This document shows, piece after piece, positions 1 to 6,088 of a DNA stretch of 6,088 nt. The translations under genes and the position numbers were made by a program. Where the stretch lies: assembly GCA_947175975.1 (NCBI GenBank), contig CAMWOX010000102.1:1-6088 (forward strand), given 5' to 3'. How positions within the stretch are numbered: position 1 is the stretch's first letter; every line of letters starts with the position of its first letter. The DNA is from an uncultured Ruminococcus sp. GTDB taxonomy: Bacteria; Bacillota; Clostridia; Oscillospirales; Ruminococcaceae. The notes under the pieces were generated by a model that made no database searches, was not told where the DNA came from, and saw only the letters and a program-made list of their open reading frames with translations.

Positions 1-4
1 TTTA

Positions 5-33
5 AATATAGCATATTTTTTCTGAGTTGTCAA
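5..33 (-). promoter_or_regulatory. Leftward sigma-A promoter, extended -10
   Basis: Read on the minus strand, a perfect -35 box TTGACA (33 to 28) is followed after exactly 17 bases by TATATT (10 to 5), one mismatch from the consensus TATAAT. The bases just before the -10 are TGC, so this is also an extended -10 promoter. Transcription would run left and leave the window almost at once, so the gene it serves is not visible. The match is strong by sequence alone; activity is inferred. Confidence 0.7.
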
Positions 34-46
34 GTGTTTTTTGATA

Positions 47-54
47 CAAATTTG
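47..54. other. Palindrome midway between divergent promoters
   Basis: CAAATTTG is a perfect 8-base palindrome centred at 50.5. It lies almost exactly at the midpoint (51) of the two mirrored promoters. This is a plausible place for a shared regulator to bind, but the surrounding 60 bases are so AT-rich that a short palindrome could arise by chance. No known operator consensus was recognised. Confidence 0.25.
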
Positions 55-68
55 AAAAATATTTTTTC

Positions 69-97
69 TTGACAAACAAAATTTTCTATGCTATAAT
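69..97 (+). promoter_or_regulatory. Rightward sigma-A promoter of the dockerin gene
   Basis: The -35 box TTGACA (69-74) and -10 box TATAAT (92-97) are both perfect consensus, with the ideal 17-base spacer. TGC directly before the -10 (89-91) adds an extended -10 element. The expected transcription start is near 104, giving a leader of about 78 bases before the ATG at 182. The leader is AT-rich; its only visible structure is a weak hairpin (TTTTCT 119-124 with AGAAAA 135-140). No known riboswitch motif was recognised in it. Confidence 0.85.
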
Positions 98-166
98 AAA
101 ATTGAAATATTTTAATAATTTTCTGAATATTTTTAGAAAAAATAAATATATTTGATTCTATCAGAT

Positions 167-171
167 AGGAG
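167..171 (+). promoter_or_regulatory. Ribosome binding site that sets the start at 182
   Basis: AGGAG lies 10 bases upstream of the ATG at 182. The frame is open back to a TTG at 152, but that codon has no purine-rich site before it, and starting there would put ten polar residues ahead of the signal peptide. The site therefore decides for 182. It overlaps a small inverted repeat, CTATC-A-GATAG (158-168). Confidence 0.8.
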
Positions 172-181
172 CAATAGACAC

Positions 182-2674
182 ATGAGTTATAAATCGAAGT
201 TAAAAATCCTGCTTTCCTGTATACAGGCTTCTGCGATTCTCTCTATGACAGCATTACAGTTGCCTGTGATTTCCCATGCGGCTGAAGAAATGAAAGACAG
301 CGGCATTGACTATACAGAACTGGCGGAGACAATCTCTAACCCAGGTGCAGGCTACACTTCAACCGTGTGGGCGGTCTGCAAACCAGGAAATACACCAGTA
401 TACAGTCCAACGGCAGACCTTGTATTATTTTTTATTGATATCGGAAATTTTTCCTCCGGAAGTAACGGCACAACGGATGAAAACGGTAATTATACCCCCG
501 GCACAGACTATGATCTGGATGATGCTTTCTTTGAGTCCTGGGAGCAGACTTTGCGGAACTGTTATGACAACGGCTGTATGGTTGCACTCCGTTTCCGGTA
601 TGATGCCAACGGCAGGGATAATCCCGAACCGGATTCTTTTGAGCAGGTATTACATCATATAGAACAGATCCGGGACAGCGGACTTCTGGAAAAATATTCT
701 GATATTATCGCCTATGTAGAATCCGGATTTGTTGGAAAATGGGGTGAACAGCACGGCGGTAAATACACATCCGTCCAGTACAAGGCACAAGTTCTGGAAG
801 CCTTGTTGCAAGCCGTTCCTACTCCGATTCCTGTTACTGTCCGGACACCGGATATTTTCGCAGAATGGGCAGGTATTACACGTTCTCAGCTTGCAGATAC
901 AGATCTGATCAATAGCCTGACAGAAAGTGCCTACACAACCGAGATCCAGAAAAATAAAAACCGGATCGGACTCTATGATGATGGCTATATGGGAAGTGAT
1001 TCTGATCTGGGAACATACGCCAACCGACAGATTGAAACAGACTGGCTGCATCAGCAGACATTCACATCTTATTTCGGGGGTGAATTTTCCGGAAATCTGG
1101 ATTTTGCCAAAAAATATGATACTTACCTACCGGAGAATGCACTCCCGGAAATGTACAAAACGCATCTGAGTTATATTAACAGCAATATCTTTCAGCTCTA
1201 CAAAGATTACACATTCACAGAAGATCTTGCGAGCCGGATCAATACAGAAAATTCTCTGAATATTGACAATTCCGCCTATTATGGACAGAATGTGCATCAG
1301 TTTATCCGGGATCACCTGGGCTATCGTTTTGTACTGCGTGATTCTGATCTGACAGCAGAAACAACCCAGGACGGCACGGCAGAAATTGATTTTCAGATTG
1401 AAAACACCGGATTCTCCGGTGTGATCCCTGATGTGCAGAGTTATGTGATTCTGGAACAGAACGGCATGTATATCATTGCAGAATCTGACACGGATTGTCA
1501 TACATGGGAATCCGGCACAACCAATCTGGAACATCTGACCATTGACTTACCGGATCAAATCCAGACCGGAGACTGGAATGTGTACTTAAAATTAACCATG
1601 GGAACAGATGCAGAGATTCACATCATGAATCAGAGAAGCATCCGTTTTGCAAATGCAGATACCTGGAATGGTTCTCTGGGTGCAAACTATCTGGGGACGA
1701 TTTCCGTGAAAGAATCCGAAACACCTGGAACAGATCCAACATTCCGTGTGAATCAGCTCCCCGGAAATGATCCGGCAGTATTCTATTTCGTGGGAAATTC
1801 TGTCACGGTAGACGGCATGTATTCTTCTCCCTACGAATGGCAGGATGCACTCTTTGCAGGAAGCAATGAGGACGGCACGGAGATTAATACCTGTGCAGAT
1901 GAGAATTATCTATACATCATGAGTAACACGAAAAAAGGCAATGCAGTCGCTCCGGTATATAATCTGCAATTCAATTATGGAGAAGAAAACGAAAGATACT
2001 GGATTTACTATCAGTCGAATGGATTTGTCTATTTCAATCATGAAGACTACGCAGGCTGTCAGTGCAAATGGAGTGATGACATGGTAGAATTTCGGATTCC
2101 GCTTGCAACATTCGGTGCATCTGGCGCAACGGAACTGAATCTGAAAAATCTCCGTATCTTCATGCAGGACAGCGGAAACGAATGGAAACTTATGAGTGAC
2201 GTAACCGTTCCGGAACACACGGTACTTCCGGATTTCAGCATATTAACAGCTTATCAGAATATCTCCCTGAATCCCGGTGAAACTTACAGTTATACAGTGA
2301 TCCCGGATCTTGCGGAAGATACCACAACTTACCAGTGGCAGAAAGATCACAAAACAATCCAGAATGCAACAGCTCCGACGCTGACACTAGAAAACATCAC
2401 GGAAAAAGATGCTGGATCGTATTCTGTCACAGTCACATCAAAATCTGGAATTTCCAAAACAGTGATTGCGTTTGATCTGCACGTCACAGGACAGGCACTT
2501 GTGAAAGGCGATGCCAATGCTGACGGGACTTGTGACATTCTGGATCTGATTACATTACAAAAATGGCTCTTATGCCAGGGCGGACTTCCAGCCTGGAAGA
2601 ACGCAGACCTGGACAATGACAACAAAATCACAATCTATGATTTTGTATTAGTAAAGCAATTATTAACTACATAA
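182..2674 (+). CDS. Secreted DUF4874/DUF4832 protein with CBM9-like, Ig-like and dockerin domains
   Basis: An 830-residue exported modular protein, probably acting on a polysaccharide as part of a cellulosome-like complex. Residues 1-34 form a signal peptide (basic start, hydrophobic core, cleavage near SHAA). Residues 44-195 resemble DUF4874: NPGAGY (53-58) matches the family's NPxRGFY-like start, and GFVGKWGEQHGG (182-193) its GxWGExH motif. Residues 196-505 resemble DUF4832: RTPD (221-224), the DDGYMGSDSDLGTY stretch (266-279), GGEFSG (299-304), then a beta-rich part ending GANYLGTISV. The pair is commonly predicted to form a glycosidase-like barrel; E189 of WGE is a candidate catalytic acid, but no substrate is known to me. 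Residues 525-685 look like a CBM9/DOMON-type beta domain (VDGMYSSPYEW, ENYLYI, VEFRIPL). Residues 686-768 are Ig-like (W719, DAGSYSV) without the disulfide cysteines. Residues 774-830 are a type I dockerin. It has its own promoter and terminator. Domain identities rest on motif recognition. Confidence 0.9.
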   Translation: MSYKSKLKILLSCIQASAILSMTALQLPVISHAAEEMKDSGIDYTELAETISNPGAGYTSTVWAVCKPGNTPVYSPTADLVLFFIDIGNFSSGSNGTTDENGNYTPGTDYDLDDAFFESWEQTLRNCYDNGCMVALRFRYDANGRDNPEPDSFEQVLHHIEQIRDSGLLEKYSDIIAYVESGFVGKWGEQHGGKYTSVQYKAQVLEALLQAVPTPIPVTVRTPDIFAEWAGITRSQLADTDLINSLTESAYTTEIQKNKNRIGLYDDGYMGSDSDLGTYANRQIETDWLHQQTFTSYFGGEFSGNLDFAKKYDTYLPENALPEMYKTHLSYINSNIFQLYKDYTFTEDLASRINTENSLNIDNSAYYGQNVHQFIRDHLGYRFVLRDSDLTAETTQDGTAEIDFQIENTGFSGVIPDVQSYVILEQNGMYIIAESDTDCHTWESGTTNLEHLTIDLPDQIQTGDWNVYLKLTMGTDAEIHIMNQRSIRFANADTWNGSLGANYLGTISVKESETPGTDPTFRVNQLPGNDPAVFYFVGNSVTVDGMYSSPYEWQDALFAGSNEDGTEINTCADENYLYIMSNTKKGNAVAPVYNLQFNYGEENERYWIYYQSNGFVYFNHEDYAGCQCKWSDDMVEFRIPLATFGASGATELNLKNLRIFMQDSGNEWKLMSDVTVPEHTVLPDFSILTAYQNISLNPGETYSYTVIPDLAEDTTTYQWQKDHKTIQNATAPTLTLENITEKDAGSYSVTVTSKSGISKTVIAFDLHVTGQALVKGDANADGTCDILDLITLQKWLLCQGGLPAWKNADLDNDNKITIYDFVLVKQLLTT
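2501..2671 (+). other. Type I dockerin domain (residues 774-830)
   Basis: Two calcium-binding loop-helix repeats. The first is textbook: D777, N779, D781, G782, D785 and D788 occupy positions 1, 3, 5, 6, 9 and 12, followed by the helix LITLQKWLL. The second has D809, D811, D813, T817 and D820, with Asn instead of Gly at position 6. Residues 10-11 of each loop, which often steer cohesin choice, are IL and IY. The domain carries two cysteines, C784 in loop 1 and C798 after helix 1. The LQKWLL helix is typical of Ruminococcus dockerins. It implies that a cohesin-bearing scaffoldin or anchor exists elsewhere in the genome. Confidence 0.88.
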
Positions 2675-2683
2675 TCTAAAATA

Positions 2684-2738
2684 CCCCTGATTTTCTCTGC
2701 TTGCATCTGAGCAATGCTAAGAAATCAGGGGCATTTTT
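2684..2738. terminator. Hairpin terminator between convergent genes
   Basis: CCCCTGATTT (2684-2693) pairs perfectly with AAATCAGGGG (2722-2731). A small inner hairpin (TTGC 2701-2704 with GCAA 2711-2714) may fold inside the loop. On the plus strand the stem is followed by CATTTTT (2732-2738), a good rho-independent signal 10 bases after the dockerin gene's stop codon. On the minus strand the stem is followed by TATTTTA, a weaker run of T, so the same hairpin probably also ends the receptor transcript, though less tightly. Confidence 0.85.
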
Positions 2739-2747
2739 CACTCTGTT

Positions 2748-5700
2748 TTATTCATAAGATTTTTGATGTAATTTCATAATTTCTTCTACTAGGGCAGGCT
2801 CTACCGGCTGGGGTTCAAACACAGGTCTTGCGAAATAATATCCCTGGAGTAAATCCACACCGCACTCGATCACAGTTTTTAATTCTCCGGATGTTTCCAC
2901 ACCCTCGGCGAGTACCAGAATATCTTTGGACTTTGAAATCCTGACAAGATTGGAAATAATATTTTTTCGACTCATGTCACTGTCACAACCACTGATGATT
3001 GTCCTGTCGATTTTAATCAAATCCGGTTCAAGTGTAATCAATGCATGTTCACTGCTGTAACCACTCCCGAAATCATCAAGTGCCATCATTGCATTCCATT
3101 TTGCCATGCGCCGTTTTTTATCTTGGGTATATTCCAGATTGGCAATCTCACTCTCCAGGATCTCCAAAACAACATGATCCAGAATTTCTGCATTTTCTTT
3201 TTCGATTTCTGCAATCACTTCTGCCGAGAGCGTACAGTTAGAAAGTGAATTGATAAATATTTTTGCATTTTCAGCAATATTTCCGAACGAACGCTGTTTC
3301 CGGAATGCTTCCAGCGCAAGCGTCCAAGTCATTTCTTCTATCTCATTAAGCTTTGCACCTGTTTTTGCAATCCGGATCAGCTCCATGGGAGAACGCAATG
3401 TTTCTGATTGCAGACGCATCAATGCTTCGTAACCATAAATACTGCCATCATGTGCGGAGAGAATCGTCTGGAATGCATATTTCATGCGACGTTCCTCAAT
3501 GATCTGATTCATTTCTTCCACACCTGTCACAAGAATAGAATCTTTACTGTAGGAATGAATATCAAACTCAGCAATATTGCCTTTTGCAGCATGTTTGACA
3601 GTATACATGGCAAAATCAGCATATTTGATCAGCATTTCATAAGATTCTGAATCATCTGGATACCAGGAAATACCTGCACTTGCTCTGATTTTATAATGCG
3701 TTCCATCTGCGAGAATACAATAGCTTTTCAGAAGCCGTCTCCGGACGATCTGAATCAATTCCCGGATTTCATCTTTTGAATCAAAGCCATACAGAAAAAT
3801 ATTAAACTCATCCCCGGACATTCTTGCCGGGATACCGCCGAAATCCCGGAATCCTTTCAGGACATTTGCAGCTGTCTTGATATAATCATCACCAAAATCA
3901 TGTCCATAGGTATCATTGACATATTTTAAATTATCCAGATCGATCATGATAAAAGCAGCAATCCCCAGTTTTTTGCGATGACTGAATAATTCACCGACCC
4001 GGCTGTAATATGCCCGTCTGTTGAGCAGTCCGGTTGTCAGATCATAATCACGCTCGTATTCGATTTTCTTTCTTTCCAGAATAGATCCTGTAATATCCTG
4101 TACCAGTCCCAGAATATTATGACGGTCTCTCTTCATAGCGAATTTGTACCACTTGGTGATATTTTTTTCAGAATCCACATATTTGATTTCTATTTCCTGA
4201 TTGGATACTTCATTTTCAAGGGAAAATATTTCACTTTCACAGACAGTATGCTCCGGATCAAAACGTGCAATGTATTTCTGGAATATTTCAAAAGAAAGAC
4301 TGGTATCTTCCACAGGCAATTGATAAGATTCATGCAAGCCCAGTAATTTAATCAGACTTTCGCCGATATTCACATACTGTGTATCAAGATCACAGATAAA
4401 AACACCGATGCCCATATTCACCATGCTGATCACTTTTGAGACACGGGAGGCCTGTTCCCGGACATTGATCTGTAATTCTTCAATCGCCTCTGTGAGTGTA
4501 TCGACTTCAGAAATCCCCGAAGAACTGAACCGAATGATCTGATTGTTTTCATGATCTTTTTCCAGTTCCCGAACAATTTTTTTCACTGGATTTGTCACAA
4601 TCTTATCGATTACTAACGCCACAAAAATAACCAATCCAATGGACACCATGCAAGACATGATCAGCATTCTCAGAAGTCTAGTATAGACACTGAGTATTTT
4701 ATTTTTATCTACAATGGAAATCAAAGCCCATTGTTCATTTACATAAGGCGACTGCACACTGTACAGATCCATGAGCTGAATATTACCAATTGATTTCTTA
4801 TCAGATTCTTCACTAATATTGTAAACTGCACTTTCATCAATCCCATCCATGCGGATGATCTCCGGATCTTCCACAAGTCTGCTGAATAGTGAACCATAAC
4901 TTACAAGAACAGAATACGCATTCTCATGATTGAAATCAGCTCCGACAACATAGCAGGAACTTTCACTAAATGTGTCATTGGACGGCATATTCCGAAGAAC
5001 ATTTTTTTCTAAGAATCCAATGCCCATAATACCAAAAACAGTCCCATCTTCCGCAATCAATGGCAGTGTATACTTGATGCTTGGCAGAGCAGAACCGGAA
5101 ATACTTGAAAAACCGCTCCAATAGCCCAATTCATTCAAATTCATATTTTTATGTTCCTCAGCAGTTTCAATTGTCTTGTGATAAAAGTCCAATTTATCGG
5201 CACTGCCGCATATACCAACATCAATCTGTGCAGTCCATTCATAATCCAGTGCAATATGATAATTCTCTGCCACATCGGAATTTCCAGCTTCCAGAAGCAA
5301 ATCACTGTTCACGGCTGTATTGCTGGAAGAAGAATCCATATCCCGGATGTAAACACCAGCTTTATTTTCCATGCCATCTCTCTGGTAGAGATCCCCTGTA
5401 TCCAATATCACAAATGCATCATTTGCACCGGATACACGCAGCAGGTAAATCAGTCTCTGAGTTGCCTCAGAAAGAATTTCTCTGTTGAGCTGTTTGTCTG
5501 TTTTCAGATCAGCAATTTCTTGACGATTTTCCTTGAGAATATTCTCTGTAATATATGTGATTTCAACATCCGCCTGATAAACCTCAGGTGTATTTTTCAG
5601 AAACATACTCTCAATATAATTTTTCCTGTTCTTTGTTTTTTCTATCAGCATGTCATAGGCATACTGTCTGACAGATTTAAACTCACCACTGATATACAAT

Positions 5701-5813
5701 GCACCAAACAGTGCAGTGATCTGTAATGCAGAAAGTGCCATCATTGGCACAAACAGTTTAGTAGAGAATGAACTGGACTGCTTTTTATTTTTCTTTTCTC
5801 TTCGCTCTTTCAT
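2748..5813 (-). CDS. Membrane Cache-HAMP-PAS-GGDEF-EAL cyclic-di-GMP receptor
   Basis: A 1021-residue signalling protein predicted to sense an external ligand and change cyclic-di-GMP. A basic N-terminus leads into TM1 (about 20-42). An extracytoplasmic domain of about 335 residues (45-378) has the size and style of a double Cache sensor (GVYIRDMD at 153-160). TM2 spans about 379-403, a HAMP-like linker 404-455 and a PAS domain 458-575, ending LGLVQDITG. GGDEF covers 588-750: DLTTGLLNR (591-599), metal aspartate D625 in IDLDNLK, NDTYGHDFGD (633-642) and signature SGDEF (666-670). EAL covers 770-1010: EALMR (796-800), N855, E884, D913-D914 in DDFGSGYSS, K934, E970, E973 and Q990, so every usual metal and catalytic residue is present. 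Phosphodiesterase activity is therefore likely; cyclase activity is less certain. The ATG is preceded by GAGGT with an 8-base spacer, and the gene follows the truncated gene upstream after 21 bases. The domain family is secure; the ligand is unknown. Confidence 0.93.
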   Translation of the reverse strand: MKERREKKNKKQSSSFSTKLFVPMMALSALQITALFGALYISGEFKSVRQYAYDMLIEKTKNRKNYIESMFLKNTPEVYQADVEITYITENILKENRQEIADLKTDKQLNREILSEATQRLIYLLRVSGANDAFVILDTGDLYQRDGMENKAGVYIRDMDSSSSNTAVNSDLLLEAGNSDVAENYHIALDYEWTAQIDVGICGSADKLDFYHKTIETAEEHKNMNLNELGYWSGFSSISGSALPSIKYTLPLIAEDGTVFGIMGIGFLEKNVLRNMPSNDTFSESSCYVVGADFNHENAYSVLVSYGSLFSRLVEDPEIIRMDGIDESAVYNISEESDKKSIGNIQLMDLYSVQSPYVNEQWALISIVDKNKILSVYTRLLRMLIMSCMVSIGLVIFVALVIDKIVTNPVKKIVRELEKDHENNQIIRFSSSGISEVDTLTEAIEELQINVREQASRVSKVISMVNMGIGVFICDLDTQYVNIGESLIKLLGLHESYQLPVEDTSLSFEIFQKYIARFDPEHTVCESEIFSLENEVSNQEIEIKYVDSEKNITKWYKFAMKRDRHNILGLVQDITGSILERKKIEYERDYDLTTGLLNRRAYYSRVGELFSHRKKLGIAAFIMIDLDNLKYVNDTYGHDFGDDYIKTAANVLKGFRDFGGIPARMSGDEFNIFLYGFDSKDEIRELIQIVRRRLLKSYCILADGTHYKIRASAGISWYPDDSESYEMLIKYADFAMYTVKHAAKGNIAEFDIHSYSKDSILVTGVEEMNQIIEERRMKYAFQTILSAHDGSIYGYEALMRLQSETLRSPMELIRIAKTGAKLNEIEEMTWTLALEAFRKQRSFGNIAENAKIFINSLSNCTLSAEVIAEIEKENAEILDHVVLEILESEIANLEYTQDKKRRMAKWNAMMALDDFGSGYSSEHALITLEPDLIKIDRTIISGCDSDMSRKNIISNLVRISKSKDILVLAEGVETSGELKTVIECGVDLLQGYYFARPVFEPQPVEPALVEEIMKLHQKSYE
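3414..3428 (-). other. EALMR motif of the phosphodiesterase domain
   Basis: Residues 796-800 give the ExLxR signature that opens the EAL active site, with Glu796 as the metal ligand. The spacing among the later residues (E884, D913, K934, E970, Q990) closely follows that of well-studied active EAL enzymes, and loop 6 (DDFGSGYSS) is intact. Confidence 0.9.
3804..3818 (-). other. SGDEF variant signature of the GGDEF domain
   Basis: Residues 666-670 read SGDEF instead of GGDEF. Asp668 and Glu669, the acidic pair, are kept, as are the upstream metal and GTP-binding residues. The four residues where the inhibitory RxxD site would sit (657-660) read DFGG, so product feedback at the standard I-site is not expected. 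A Gly-to-Ser change at the first position can be tolerated in this superfamily, so activity cannot be decided by sequence. Confidence 0.85.
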
Positions 5814-5821
5814 TCTCTGTT

Positions 5822-5826
5822 ACCTC
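5822..5826 (-). promoter_or_regulatory. Ribosome binding site of the receptor gene
   Basis: On the minus strand GAGGT lies 8 bases before the ATG at 5813. It sits inside the 21-base gap after the preceding stop codon. No promoter fits in this gap, so the receptor is most likely translated from a transcript that begins further upstream, outside the window. Confidence 0.8.
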
Positions 5827-5834
5827 ACATTGCA

Positions 5835-6088
5835 TTATTGCACAAGTTCTTTCATAGAAGAACAAAATACATCAAACCATATTTGAAAAGCTGCATCATC
5901 CGTATAGCTGTTCAGGATTTCTTCCCGGTCTGCGCCATTCTGAATTTTTTCAAGTGCTTCAGCATAAGCTTCTTCTGCGGTTGTCTGGATATAATCTCCC
6001 AGATAGTCACGGGTTTCTGAGGCTGTCTCAAAGGGTTTCATCGTATAGAATGAATAATGATTGACTTCATCAATGGCAAGTTCCAGAG
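5835..6088 (-). CDS. C-terminal end of an unidentified protein (partial, 5' end off window)
   Basis: The last 83 codons of a gene that enters from the right edge; the frame stays open to the window end and stops with TAA at 5837-5835. An internal ATG at 6041 has no Shine-Dalgarno site before it, which argues that it is not the true start. The visible part is acidic and mostly helical (DYLGDYIQTTAEEAYAEAL, then EKIQNGADREEILNSYTDD), has aromatic residues near the end (FQIWFDVFC) and shows no membrane segment or known motif. I do not recognise it. The tail would suit an extracellular solute-binding protein, which would pair naturally with a Cache-type receptor, but this is a guess from context. 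It probably forms an operon with the receptor gene. Confidence 0.75.
   Translation of the reverse strand, partial: LELAIDEVNHYSFYTMKPFETASETRDYLGDYIQTTAEEAYAEALEKIQNGADREEILNSYTDDAAFQIWFDVFCSSMKELVQ

Noticed and set aside
152..181. A TTG at 152 as the start of the dockerin protein
   Set aside because: It has no ribosome binding site and adds ten polar residues before an otherwise normal signal peptide; the ATG at 182 has AGGAG upstream.
98..181. A cyclic-di-GMP or other riboswitch in the dockerin gene leader
   Set aside because: The leader is only about 78 bases, strongly AT-rich, with just one weak hairpin and no conserved aptamer sequence.
650..1534. Two minus-strand open frames of about 135 codons inside the dockerin gene
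   Set aside because: They are antisense to a well-supported coding region, rich in Cys and Ile, and show no ribosome site or domain.
5151..5726. A 191-codon open frame on the plus strand
   Set aside because: It lies fully antisense to the sensor domain of the receptor, has an odd Cys/Ile/Phe-rich composition and no recognisable domain, as expected for a shadow frame.
182..5813. A joint system formed by the dockerin protein and the cyclic-di-GMP receptor
   Set aside because: The genes converge and share only a terminator; nothing in the sequence shows co-regulation or physical contact.
5835..6041. A complete 68-residue small protein starting at 6041
   Set aside because: The frame continues open upstream to the window edge and the ATG lacks a Shine-Dalgarno site, so a truncated larger gene fits better.

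Overview
The window is AT-leaning DNA (very AT-rich in the first 180 bases) and looks like a gut or rumen Firmicute. The best match in style is a Ruminococcus-type member of the Oscillospirales/Lachnospirales. The evidence is a Ruminococcus-style type I dockerin (LQKWLL helix followed by an ADLDND loop), consensus sigma-A promoters, strong Shine-Dalgarno sites and a Cache/PAS/GGDEF/EAL receptor of the kind common in these bacteria. The species cannot be fixed from the sequence alone.

Layout. Bases 1-181 are a regulatory region with two back-to-back extended -10 promoters, one reading right into the window and one reading left out of it. Bases 182-2674 (+) encode a secreted 830-residue modular protein: signal peptide, DUF4874/DUF4832 barrel-like region, CBM9/DOMON-like beta domain, Ig-like domain and C-terminal dockerin. 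Bases 2684-2733 form a hairpin terminator between two convergent genes. Bases 2748-5813 (-) encode a 1021-residue membrane receptor with an extracytoplasmic Cache-like sensor, HAMP-like linker, PAS, GGDEF and EAL domains. Its EAL active site looks complete, its GGDEF signature is the SGDEF variant and it has no standard inhibitory RxxD site. Bases 5835-6088 (-) are the 3' end of another gene, 21 bases upstream of the receptor and probably in the same operon.

How the parts work together. The dockerin protein is its own transcription unit and is predicted to be exported and docked onto a cohesin scaffold or cell-surface anchor, probably to act on a carbohydrate. The receptor on the opposite strand probably reads an extracellular small molecule and adjusts cyclic-di-GMP. 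The two genes share only a terminator, so a functional link between them is not shown. No RNA gene, CRISPR array, insertion sequence or attachment site was seen. The least explained items are the enzymatic activity of the DUF4874/DUF4832 region, the mirrored promoter pair, and the identity of the truncated upstream partner of the receptor.
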